DNA from: Lentisphaerota bacterium
GTDB taxonomy: Bacteria > Verrucomicrobiota > Lentisphaeria > Victivallales > Victivallaceae
Direction: 5' to 3'
Assembly: GCA_017134815.1 (NCBI GenBank)
Contig: CP071032.1
Span: 372,001 to 436,000, forward strand
Length of the DNA: 64,000 nucleotides
Shown here: positions 53,937-62,403 of the stretch, one piece after another
Numbering within the stretch: the first letter of the stretch is position 1
Layout of the letters: each line of letters begins with the position of its first letter
Notes under the pieces: model-generated
What the model was told of the DNA's origin: nothing
Database searches by the model: none
What the model saw: the letters and a program-made list of their open reading frames with translations, nothing else
Program-made: the position numbers and the translations under genes

Positions 53937-54076
53937 GCCTCGTTCCCTTATTATAGTGGGGGTTACTTAAGAAGGTTTTACCAATACAGCTTTATTCGTG
54001 TTTTTCAATCACCTGCAGTTACTAATGACACTATTTGTATAAAGGAGCTTAACTTTAGTGCAGGTACTGTTTTGCT

Positions 54077-55384
54077 TTACGTTTTTTTTCTGGTCTGTTT
54101 CAAATAACAGGTAAACCCGGCGTCATTAACGGCTTTTTTTATTGTCGGGAACACATCTTCCGGGTATTCTGTTTTTATGGCGGCGACACCGCTTACCAGG
54201 TCCACTTCAACGTCCTGGACTCCGGGAACTGCGGTAACTGCGTTTTCGACCGCATCGCTGCAATGACTGCAGGTCATGCCCTTTATTGAAACAAGCAGAG
54301 TGTGCTCCGGTTCTTTTTCGTTGAATCCCATGTGTTTCAAAAACTGACGCAGCAGGGCAATGGCAATCAGGGCCCAGAGGACTACAGCAGATACCTTTTC
54401 AATCATACCTGGAGCACCCATGCGGTGACTGCCGGCAGCTTCACTGACAGGCAGGTGGATATCCAGCATGTTGAGAACCAGCCCGGCGGCAATTGCAAAA
54501 AAAGCAACTGAAGCCAGGTATATTATCACCGATCTTTTGCCAAGTACTTTACTCATTGAAGTAATGGTAGCGGCATTGGTTGCAGGGCCGCATATCAAAA
54601 ACACCAGTGCCGCTCCCGGGCTGATGCCTTTCAGCATCAGTGCTGCCGCTATCGGCACTGAGGCAGTGGAGCACACATACAAAGGAATTCCAATCAGCAG
54701 CATAACAGGAAATGCTATCCAGTTTGATGACAGATGTTTGGCTCCGAAGTCCGGCGGCACCAGCAAGGATATCAAAGCTGCAATTATCAAACCGATTACC
54801 AGAGACGTCGCAATATCTCCCAGCAAGGTAATATAGCCGTATCTGAAAACATGGATAAATGCCTTGAAGCCTTTAGGGCGGTCCTGAACCGAACCGTTAC
54901 GCATGCCGGCATGGAGTTTGCACTTTTCATCCTGCTTTGCCTGTTTTCGGTCTGCTTTACGTTCAGCTTTTGAACGGCCGAAATGTTCTATCAGCAGTCC
55001 GCCGCAAATACCGTTAATAAATGCAATTACAGGACGAAATACAGCAAAGGTAAGTCCCAGCAGGGAGTAAGTTGCCAGAATGCTGTCAACACCGGTCTGG
55101 GGGGTGGAGATTAAAAATGAGCCAGCGGCACCCCTGCCGGCGCCTTGTTTTTTCAGCGAAACTGTTACCGGTATTACTCCGCAGGAACAAAGCGGAAGCG
55201 GCACTCCGAACAGAGCTGCCTTGATGATTGATTTCAACCCGGGCTTACCCATGTGTCTGGTGATATATGAAGGTGAAAAAAACACAGATAAAACTCCGGC
55301 AGCAAAAAAACCAAACAGCAGCCATGGTGCCATCATGCAGGTTACTTTCCATAATTCAAGAAAAAAATTAATAACGTATGTCAT
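54077..55384 (-). CDS. SO_0444-type Cu/Zn efflux permease with C-terminal HMA domain
   Basis: 435 residues. Two COG0701/DUF318 permease halves with paired cysteine motifs, GVPLPLCSCGVIPVTVSL and GIPLYVCSTASVPIAAALML, followed after ~340 by a heavy-metal-associated domain with IKGMTCSHCSDAVE. The loop between halves is rich in Lys/Asp and contains Cys/His (KCKLHAGMR). Such proteins export copper, zinc or organoarsenicals; the fused HMA domain points to copper or another thiophilic metal. Stands alone. Confidence 0.88.
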   Translation of the reverse strand: MTYVINFFLELWKVTCMMAPWLLFGFFAAGVLSVFFSPSYITRHMGKPGLKSIIKAALFGVPLPLCSCGVIPVTVSLKKQGAGRGAAGSFLISTPQTGVDSILATYSLLGLTFAVFRPVIAFINGICGGLLIEHFGRSKAERKADRKQAKQDEKCKLHAGMRNGSVQDRPKGFKAFIHVFRYGYITLLGDIATSLVIGLIIAALISLLVPPDFGAKHLSSNWIAFPVMLLIGIPLYVCSTASVPIAAALMLKGISPGAALVFLICGPATNAATITSMSKVLGKRSVIIYLASVAFFAIAAGLVLNMLDIHLPVSEAAGSHRMGAPGMIEKVSAVVLWALIAIALLRQFLKHMGFNEKEPEHTLLVSIKGMTCSHCSDAVENAVTAVPGVQDVEVDLVSGVAAIKTEYPEDVFPTIKKAVNDAGFTCYLKQTRKKT

Positions 55385-55539
55385 GTCTGCACCTCAAAAG
55401 TTTTGCATTTTCTCTATATTTAACATAGTGCGAAATTATAGTTTTAACAGAATTTTTTGAGTTTATTATAGATATTGGGTTGTTTTCCCATAATTACTTT
55501 TTTAGAGTCCTCTCAAGGTAAATCCTGTCTGCTGGTAAA

Positions 55540-56181
55540 CTAGTGATTATCCAGTGTGACGAGCATATTTTCATTACCGGCAAAAATCTGAGTATGGACG
55601 CTTAGTCTGATTTTACTGTTGTCACCTAATTTACAGCTGGCGTTAAATGTACATTTTCTTTTCTCAATAACTTCATTGTAAAAGTTATCTAGTGTTTGTC
55701 CGGGAGATAATTCCGGCAGGAATATCTCATGAAATTTCTGTTTCAAAATTCTGGAACGAGAATTTTTCAAAGCAGCAATAAAATAGTCATTTACTCTGAT
55801 AAAGTCTTGCGGCAGGTTGTTCTCTATTCTGCATACGGCCAGAGGTATTCTGGATTTGTTGAAAAATTCATCATATTTTTTTCTGATAAGCCGAAGCTCC
55901 AGTTCTGAATTTCCAGATTGCTTTTTCTCTCTTCTTATTCCGCCCATAAACAGAGCTGTGCTGGCAATAGTGTCTTTACGCATCAGTTTACATCTATCAG
56001 CCGGGGCTGCTTCTATTCCATAAATTTTATCATTAATGCCTGGAAGTTTAAATGTACTGCATATTTCCAGCAGATGTTTCAGAGGGGCTGACAAGCTGTT
56101 ATTGTATATAGCTGTAAAATATGCTTCTGTAAATGCGAAGCTTACTGTTGAGTTCACCATGGTTTTCTCCAACTTCATCAT
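55540..56181 (-). CDS. PAS-like single-domain protein, unknown
   Basis: 213 residues, no signal peptide. Residues ~105-213 fit a PAS fold: KYDEFFNKSRIPLAVCRIEN, DFIRVNDYFIAALKNS, FHEIFLPELSPGQTLDNFY and a final ENMLVTLDNH strand. The N-terminal ~100 residues are helical and unassigned (IYGIEAAPADRCKL). No kinase, GGDEF or DNA-binding domain is attached, so it may be a partner of another signalling protein or a fragment. The first of two adjacent ATG codons is used; Met8 is an alternative. Confidence 0.6.
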   Translation of the reverse strand: MMKLEKTMVNSTVSFAFTEAYFTAIYNNSLSAPLKHLLEICSTFKLPGINDKIYGIEAAPADRCKLMRKDTIASTALFMGGIRREKKQSGNSELELRLIRKKYDEFFNKSRIPLAVCRIENNLPQDFIRVNDYFIAALKNSRSRILKQKFHEIFLPELSPGQTLDNFYNEVIEKRKCTFNASCKLGDNSKIRLSVHTQIFAGNENMLVTLDNH

Positions 56182-56301
56182 AGTTAATTCAAGAAGTCCG
56201 TTTACCTGAATATATAGCTAAGTAGGGAATAATGTAAGTCGAAATCCAATAATCCTGCAATAACTGCCAGCCATCAGGCTTGCCGCAGGTGGGGTAAAAT
56301 T

Positions 56302-57072
56302 CTAGCAGGACTTTAAGCCTTCAAGGTAATGCAGCTTGATGAATTCAGCTATGGGAGTAGGATTTTTAAGGCTGTGGGGCTGATGCTTTTCACCCGGTTT
56401 GTGGATTATTTCTATATATCCGCCCAGTTTTGAATAACGGTTGGCCAGAGTATTTGTATTTTCCGAAACCGGCACTGCTTCATCGCTGTCGCCGACAATA
56501 TGCAGCAACGGGATATTCGCTTTGGCCAGCGGGCGCAGATTGTCAATAGGATTTCCCTTGAATTCAATGGCTTCCGCCTCGTTGAGGCCGTAAGCTTCAA
56601 GACATTCCTTCCAGCTCTGTTTACAGCCCGGTCCATTTCCCTTGCCGCCGGGCCAGCTTTTAAAATCACACACCGGGTTATCGGCATAGATACAGGCTGT
56701 TTTGTCAGGATTTCTGGCAGCCCAGTTATAAACAGTCAGCCCGCCACGACTGTAGCCCACCAGTGCCACTTTGGGGTTAAAAGCGTGTTTCTTGACTAAG
56801 TAATTGTAGAATAAGTCAAACTTGACCAATGCTTTTGAAGAACCGAATAAATTTGCTACGTCAGTATATGCGACATGACAACCGGCTTCCAGCATGGCAA
56901 GGTCAATATAAGGCCATTCGTCAAAAAAACGGGCCCGCCACAGCCATGGAGTGCCTTCCGCTTCACGGTGCGGACAAACTACCTTGCAGGCCGTTCCTTT
57001 TAAGGAAAAGTTATAAAGCCTGTAACCGTGCCATTCCTCTACAGCATTATCTGGCTGATTGATAGAGAACAT
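56302..57072 (-). CDS. Alpha/beta hydrolase family protein
   Basis: 256 residues from the ATG at 57072. Nucleophile elbow GYSRGG, acid region HIVGDSDEAVPVSEN and histidine in GEKHQPHSL complete a Ser-Asp-His triad. The sequence WLWRARFFDEWPYIDLAML..GCHVAYTDV and DNPVCDFKSWPGGKG mark a hydrolase subfamily often encoded near polysaccharide-utilisation genes. Substrate unknown. Longer starts at 57090 and 57147 lack a ribosome site; AGGA lies ~10 nt before 57072. Divergent from the CoA operon. Confidence 0.8.
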   Translation of the reverse strand: MFSINQPDNAVEEWHGYRLYNFSLKGTACKVVCPHREAEGTPWLWRARFFDEWPYIDLAMLEAGCHVAYTDVANLFGSSKALVKFDLFYNYLVKKHAFNPKVALVGYSRGGLTVYNWAARNPDKTACIYADNPVCDFKSWPGGKGNGPGCKQSWKECLEAYGLNEAEAIEFKGNPIDNLRPLAKANIPLLHIVGDSDEAVPVSENTNTLANRYSKLGGYIEIIHKPGEKHQPHSLKNPTPIAEFIKLHYLEGLKSC

Positions 57073-57503
57073 TCGGGAGTTTTCCTGCATGTTATAAGTG
57101 ATAAAGCATTTCAATTTATTATTATATGATATTTTGTGTAAAAACACAACAAAAAAAAACTTTTTTTGAAAAATAATTTGATAGATAATTAAAATTGTAA
57201 TACCTCTGTTTTTTTGAAAAATTAAGATAGTGTTGAATAATATTTTTAAATAAAGTAAAAAATCATTACTGTGCCGATAAATACGCTTTCTACAGTTATC
57301 CCGGAAAATAATTAATTATTAAGTGGTAATTGCTTTTATTCAGTTTGAAAATGTGGTTTTATGAATTATTAATTTTTAATATTGAGAAAATCAGCGTGTC
57401 ATTCTCTGCTGGGAGCAAGTGTTTCATAAGCGAACTTAAATTTTCAGCAGGTGTCTAAATTTAAGACCATCCATTTGTTTACAATGACAGAAGAGGTACT
57501 GTT
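57073..57503. other. 431-bp divergent intergenic region
   Basis: No gene seen; very AT-rich. An inverted repeat GTCT-AAATTTA-AGAC at 57451-57465, ~40 bp before the CoA operon start, could be an operator. Confidence 0.45.
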
Positions 57504-58340
57504 ATGTTTTATAGAAGCTACCTTTTTACTCCGGGAAACCGGCCTGAGCGATTCACCAATGGTGCAGCCTGCGGGGCTGATGCAGTTGTCCTGGACTGGG
57601 AGGACGGTGTTGGGCCCGCGCATAAAGATGAGGCAAGACGGCAAGTTATTGATTTCTATTTGAATGAAAGCAACTTCAAAGACTGCGGTACGGCATTTGG
57701 TATTCGTTTAAATTCGCTGGAATCCGATTATATTGTTGATGACTTAAGAGCACTGAGAGAGACCAGTATTCAACCGGCATTTATATTTCTGGCTAAAGTT
57801 GAGTGTGGACGTGATGTTGAGATACTTGCCAGGCTGCTGGGTGATAATTATTCAGATATTCCCCTTATTCCTACTCTTGAGTCTATTCGTGCCCTTGATA
57901 ATGCTGAAGAAGTCGCGGCTTGCGCACGCAGTACCGCACTTGGCCTGAGTCATGGAGACTTAAGTTCCATTTACAACATTGAGCCCGGCAACTGGGATGG
58001 ACTGCTTCATGCGTGTTACATGACACTGAAAGCTGCCCGTAAATTCAATATTCCAGCTGTCGATGGCCCCTGGTTGGATGTCAGGGACCTGGACGGTCTT
58101 AAGAAGGAAATTACCAGTGGACTGAAGCTTGGTTTTGATGCAAAAGTTGCAATACACCCTTCTCAGGTCGCTGCGATAAATAAAGGCTTCAGCCCTACTG
58201 AAAACCAGATTGAATTTGCTCGCAAAGCCATTGCCAGATATGAGGATAATGATCATAACGCCTGCATGCTTAACGGTGTTATGCTGGATGAAGCTGTAAT
58301 TATTCGGCTAAGAAACCTGTTGAAATCCATTGAAAAGTGA
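57504..58340 (+). CDS. CitE-like citramalyl-CoA/malyl-CoA lyase
   Basis: 278 residues, HpcH/HpaI (citrate lyase beta) family TIM barrel: RSYLFTPGNRPERF, the metal-binding LDWEDGV, IPTLES, GLSHGDLSS and DAKVAIHPSQVAAIN. Family members cleave (S)-citramalyl-CoA, malyl-CoA or methylmalyl-CoA by retro-Claisen reaction. Together with the CoA-transferase and hydratase downstream it fits the last step of itaconate degradation, giving pyruvate and acetyl-CoA. GAAGAGGT is placed well before the ATG. First gene of the operon. Confidence 0.85.
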   Translation: MFYRSYLFTPGNRPERFTNGAACGADAVVLDWEDGVGPAHKDEARRQVIDFYLNESNFKDCGTAFGIRLNSLESDYIVDDLRALRETSIQPAFIFLAKVECGRDVEILARLLGDNYSDIPLIPTLESIRALDNAEEVAACARSTALGLSHGDLSSIYNIEPGNWDGLLHACYMTLKAARKFNIPAVDGPWLDVRDLDGLKKEITSGLKLGFDAKVAIHPSQVAAINKGFSPTENQIEFARKAIARYEDNDHNACMLNGVMLDEAVIIRLRNLLKSIEK

Positions 58341-58348
58341 GGTGCGTG

Positions 58349-59677
58349 ATGCCTTCATGTGATGATATATATAAAAGTAAACTCCTGAGTGCTGATCAGG
58401 CTGCGGCATTATTGCCTGAAACCGGAACCTTATGTCTGGGGTATGGGACCTCACAACCTCCCGGACTGATGTCTGCGCTCAGTCAGCGCGGTAAACATGG
58501 AGGAATAAAAAAGTTACGAGTTTATTACATGCATCTTTATGATACCGGGTATCAGGCTTTCTTCAAAGATGACAGTCTGCTCCAGGTTTTTGAGCCGGTG
58601 CCGATATCCGGACTTACAGAGTTTGACCGCAGCATATTGAAATACGGGCATGAGACAGGAAAGAAGATTATTTCAGTGGTTCCATCAAACTTTTCTGAAG
58701 TACCCAGACTTTTTGAAGACGGCAGTATTCCACTTGACGTCTGCTTTCTTACCGTATCACCGATGGACAAGGGTGGATACCTTAGTCTTGGAACCAGCAA
58801 CGCCTATAATCTCGCTGCGGCAAGATGTGCCAAAAAACTGATTGTGGAAGTCAATAAAAACATGCCCAGAGTTTTTGGTGAATCATTTCTGCATATTAGT
58901 GAGATTGACGCACTGGTTGAGAATGACTCACCAATTCAAGAAATTGCTTTCCGTAAACCATCTGAAGCCGATTTGCGTATTAGTGAGTATATTGCCGAAA
59001 TGGTTCCTGATGGTGCGACAATTCAGCTTGGAGTCGGCGGTGTGCCTAATGCCTTATGTGAACAGCTGCGGTCAAAGCATGATCTTGGTGTGCATTCTGA
59101 GCTGATGTGCCCGGGTATGGTTGACTTGATCAGGGCAGGGGTGATCAACGGTTCAAAAAAAGAACTGAACCGCGGCAAGCATGTATACACCCTGTGCATG
59201 GGCACCCGGAATACTTATGACTTTATAAATGACAATGCAAGTATTGAGGGGTACCCGGTCTCCTATGTTAATGACTTCAAAGTCATTTCCAGTTTTACCA
59301 ATTTTATATCAGTCAACAGCGCGGTACAGGTTGATTTTTTCGGACAGGTCAACGCTGAGTTTATTCGAGGCAGGACTTTCAGCGGAGTAGGAGGCCAGAA
59401 TGACTTTGTCAGAGGCGCAGTGGCTTCTCCAGGGGGAAAATCATTTATCGCTTTGAACTCAACCGCCTGTAACGGCTCGGTTTCCAGGATTGTACCTTGC
59501 GTTGACTTGGCTGCTACTGATTTGCGTATGGACACCCAGTATATTGTTACTGAATACGGGATTGCCAATATGAAAGGCAAAACCACCAGAGAGCGGACCG
59601 AGGCTCTGATTAAAATCGCACACCCAAAATTCAGGGATGAACTCAGGAAAACTGCAAGGGATAAACTGTATGTTTAA
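58349..59677 (+). CDS. Family I CoA-transferase (itaconate or related acyl CoA-transferase)
   Basis: 442 residues, acetyl-CoA hydrolase/transferase (4-hydroxybutyrate CoA-transferase-like) fold. Likely catalytic Glu in LGVHSELMCPG, CoA loop FSGVGGQNDFVRGA and IVTEYGIANMKGKTTRERTE. Itaconate CoA-transferase RipA of Yersinia belongs here. It would activate itaconate (or mesaconate) at the expense of succinyl- or acetyl-CoA. The ATG at 58349 with GAGGTG upstream is used, and a GTG at 58337 rejected. 8 nt after the lyase gene. Confidence 0.88.
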   Translation: MPSCDDIYKSKLLSADQAAALLPETGTLCLGYGTSQPPGLMSALSQRGKHGGIKKLRVYYMHLYDTGYQAFFKDDSLLQVFEPVPISGLTEFDRSILKYGHETGKKIISVVPSNFSEVPRLFEDGSIPLDVCFLTVSPMDKGGYLSLGTSNAYNLAAARCAKKLIVEVNKNMPRVFGESFLHISEIDALVENDSPIQEIAFRKPSEADLRISEYIAEMVPDGATIQLGVGGVPNALCEQLRSKHDLGVHSELMCPGMVDLIRAGVINGSKKELNRGKHVYTLCMGTRNTYDFINDNASIEGYPVSYVNDFKVISSFTNFISVNSAVQVDFFGQVNAEFIRGRTFSGVGGQNDFVRGAVASPGGKSFIALNSTACNGSVSRIVPCVDLAATDLRMDTQYIVTEYGIANMKGKTTRERTEALIKIAHPKFRDELRKTARDKLYV

Positions 59678-59694
59678 AAAAGAGGAGAAGAATC

Positions 59695-60741
59695 ATGTCT
59701 TTTTACGGTTACACTTGTGTCGGAGAAAATCGTTATCGGGAAGTCTTCGGACCGGATTATGAATACTTTCAGGAAGGAATGGTGTTCAAGCATCGTCCTG
59801 GAGTTACTCTTTCACAACAGGACAACCATGATGAAGCGATGGATACCATGAACAATGCGCAGCTGCATTATGACGCAAACTACGCTTCTCAGACTGAATG
59901 GGAAAACTGTCTTGGGGTCAGCACCCTTACTTTGCAGCTGGTACTCGGTGCCACCTGGAAGACCTTTGCCCATAAATTTCGTATAATTCGTTACCGGAAA
60001 ATTCAAATGGAGAACCCCGTATTTGGAGGCGATACTCTTTATGCTGAGTCCACTGTTCTCGAAAAAAAGGAACATGACGACAGCCCGGATGTCGGATTGC
60101 TGACAGTAGAAACCGCTGGAGTCAACAGCAGCGGCGTCAGGGTTATTTCCGTTTTATATGATATTCTGATTTATAAGAGCGGCAGACACCCTGCATATTA
60201 CGATGTGGATACGGCAAAGGAACCGCGATTCCTGATTTACCGGCAATTAAATGACGGCAGCCTCATTGAACAAACCGGCCTTTATTATGAACAGCTCAAT
60301 CCAGGTGAAATTTTTGAGCATCGCCCGGGTAAAACCGTAACCGCAGAAGAGAATCTGCGGCATTCGCTCAGCAGCCTGGACTGGAATCCGCGGTATACAA
60401 ATTATGATTATATCGAGAAATATCATGCCGGAGTGCATTATATTAACGAAAACTATCTGATTGGCGCGGCAACCGCATCAACGACCAGAACCTTCGGTAG
60501 AGTTGTTGCTAACTTGGAGTGGAAAAACGTTTTGCTTCCGGTTCCGGTCAAAGCAGGTGATACTTTTTATGCTGAGTCTGAAATTATCTTCAAACGCGAA
60601 TCAAAGTCACGCCCAAACCAGGGCATTATCTGTGCGGCGACCAGGGCATTTAATCAGGACAAAAAACTGATAATGTCTTATGAACGAACTTTTTTGATTT
60701 ACAAGGAAGGTGTAGGTCCATATGCCGCTGCAGGTTATTGA
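59695..60741 (+). CDS. MaoC-like double-hotdog acyl-CoA hydratase
   Basis: 348 residues, two hotdog domains (~1-170 and ~175-348). Each half repeats the pattern EYFQEGMVFKHRPGVTLSQQ / EQLNPGEIFEHRPGKTVTAEE, followed by NPVFGGDTLYAES / VPVKAGDTFYAES. Length and layout match mesaconyl-CoA or itaconyl-CoA hydratases. In this operon it would hydrate itaconyl-CoA to citramalyl-CoA for the lyase. 17 nt after the CoA-transferase, with AGAGGAGA. Confidence 0.85.
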   Translation: MSFYGYTCVGENRYREVFGPDYEYFQEGMVFKHRPGVTLSQQDNHDEAMDTMNNAQLHYDANYASQTEWENCLGVSTLTLQLVLGATWKTFAHKFRIIRYRKIQMENPVFGGDTLYAESTVLEKKEHDDSPDVGLLTVETAGVNSSGVRVISVLYDILIYKSGRHPAYYDVDTAKEPRFLIYRQLNDGSLIEQTGLYYEQLNPGEIFEHRPGKTVTAEENLRHSLSSLDWNPRYTNYDYIEKYHAGVHYINENYLIGAATASTTRTFGRVVANLEWKNVLLPVPVKAGDTFYAESEIIFKRESKSRPNQGIICAATRAFNQDKKLIMSYERTFLIYKEGVGPYAAAGY

Positions 60742-60756
60742 ATTATTGTGCAAAAA

Positions 60757-60800
60757 AAACTGCTGTTTTCCTGATGGATCACAGCAGTTTTTAATTTTTT
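60757..60800. terminator. Bidirectional Rho-independent terminator
   Basis: AAACTGCTGT (60757-60766) and ACAGCAGTTT (60781-60790) with T-rich tracts on both strands, between the convergent CoA operon and HAD gene. Confidence 0.88.
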
Positions 60801-60808
60801 ACTTTCAG

Positions 60809-61885
60809 CTATTCAGCTGTTACGGCCGGAAAAACTTTTGTAAAGTCTTTTTTGATACTGATGGTAACCCAGCCGTTTGATTTTACGAATTCAGGTACCC
60901 CTGTCGCAGCCTTAACGGCTGTGTATTTGTCAGAACCGGGCATTTTAAGTTGAACTGTCGGGGTGTGGTATCCCGGATAACTGTATTCTCGAACAGCGTC
61001 ATCATGTTTAACCAGCATGCCCAGCCTGGGTTTCAGCGGGGTGCTGCCTGAAGTGGTATATTGAAGCATACCAAAGTCATCTGTTGTATTGCCAACTGCC
61101 AGAATTGGTCTTACTCCGATATGGTCAAGAATGTTGGTGGTCTTGCCGTCACGTAGAGTTCTGGGCATTCTTATTACCGCCATGCGTTTCATCACGGGCG
61201 CCTTGTCCTTGTAGTAGACAGGATTCAGCATGTCTTCAGTTCCAATAAGCTGGGCATTTGCAAGCTTAATCACACCGTGGCACATGCCGCGCACCGCTCC
61301 AGTGCTGGTGCCGGAAACTATATATACTTTAAAGTCATTATCTTTAAGGTACTTAATGAGTTCAAGCATGGGTGGGTAAAAAGTTTCAGCCAGCGGCAGT
61401 CCGGTCCGCGGATGCATAATTATACCTTTGCTGTCAGCAACATATTTTACAAAGTCAGATTCATCCATATTGGCAAATGCAGTAAGCCAGCATTGTGGAA
61501 TGCCGCTCTGGAATTTGTCTACGGTTTTCTGACTGAAGTCCCCCTGATTTATGTTGACAGCTTCATTGTAATACGGTTGCTTCAGCAGATCAGGATTGAC
61601 CTGGGCATCAGCGGCCATTTTGGCTGCTGCAAAGTAGGATTCAACATACATAGGTTTTTCACATATCAAGGTGCCATCCATATCAAAGACTGCCACTCGC
61701 TGTTCCGGCGGATATACTTTAACCGCCCTTTGAACGAACTTGACAATCTTATCACGGGCACCGTCTGGACGCGTGTTCCATGATGTGAGAGAATCTTCAG
61801 TGTTCTGGTAATGGGTTATACAGCCGGCGAGTCCGGTTACAATCAAAACAGCAAAACCTAATGCTAAGCTTTTAACTCGACGCAT
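60809..61885 (-). CDS. HAD-superfamily phosphatase lipoprotein
   Basis: 358 residues. Lipoprotein signal with GLAGC (Cys22), then a HAD core: motif I VAVFDMDGTL (nucleophile Asp68, Asp70), motif II YIVSGTST, motif III Lys in YKDKAP, and motif IV VGNTTDDFGML. This resembles phosphoserine/phosphorylcholine phosphatase-like enzymes. It would dephosphorylate small molecules in the periplasm for uptake. The substrate is unknown. Confidence 0.88.
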   Translation of the reverse strand: MRRVKSLALGFAVLIVTGLAGCITHYQNTEDSLTSWNTRPDGARDKIVKFVQRAVKVYPPEQRVAVFDMDGTLICEKPMYVESYFAAAKMAADAQVNPDLLKQPYYNEAVNINQGDFSQKTVDKFQSGIPQCWLTAFANMDESDFVKYVADSKGIIMHPRTGLPLAETFYPPMLELIKYLKDNDFKVYIVSGTSTGAVRGMCHGVIKLANAQLIGTEDMLNPVYYKDKAPVMKRMAVIRMPRTLRDGKTTNILDHIGVRPILAVGNTTDDFGMLQYTTSGSTPLKPRLGMLVKHDDAVREYSYPGYHTPTVQLKMPGSDKYTAVKAATGVPEFVKSNGWVTISIKKDFTKVFPAVTAE

Positions 61886-62034
61886 AGCAATACACTCCTG
61901 TTGGGTTTTACCCTGAACTGGCTTCAGAGAGTTTGAGATATCCGCTTAAGCAGCGGTCAACGATAACTCAACTCCTCAAAATGCTGTATAAGATAAGATG
62001 TACTGTCTTTGGCTGGAAGTCAAATGAAAATGTA

Positions 62035-62274
62035 CTAATTTATGTTATTGAAAAATTTATGATTGTGCTCACTCTGGGATTGGGCTTTATGTTTTGCCAT
62101 GCCTTCAAGTGAATACATGACTGTACTCAGTGTAAACCCGAACCATCCTAAAAGCAGGCTGATGAGAGCAAATAAAATAATTTTCTTTGACTTATGAAAA
62201 AAAACAATAGCCAGAATCAAAGGTATAATGAAGAATATGACCGCGAAAAATATGTTTTGCAGCAGAGTAGACAT
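62035..62274 (-). CDS. Small two-TM membrane protein
   Basis: 79 residues, two helices (~4-25 and ~31-54), His-rich tail (QSEHNHKFF). GGGAGGTGG lies 5 nt before the ATG, a strong argument that it is real. The second helix (ALISLLLGWFGFTLSTVMYS) recalls Imm-like superinfection-immunity or small envelope proteins, but this is too little to assign. Confidence 0.7.
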   Translation of the reverse strand: MSTLLQNIFFAVIFFIIPLILAIVFFHKSKKIILFALISLLLGWFGFTLSTVMYSLEGMAKHKAQSQSEHNHKFFNNIN

Positions 62275-62403
62275 AATCCACCTCCCGTTTTTGCAACGAT
62301 CCTCTAATTAAGATGTTACATGATTTTATGGCAAAAGTCAAGTCATATTCAGCTGGGTCACGGGAGGATTTTATCTTTAGATGCAGGAGTTTTCCCTGAA
62401 AAG

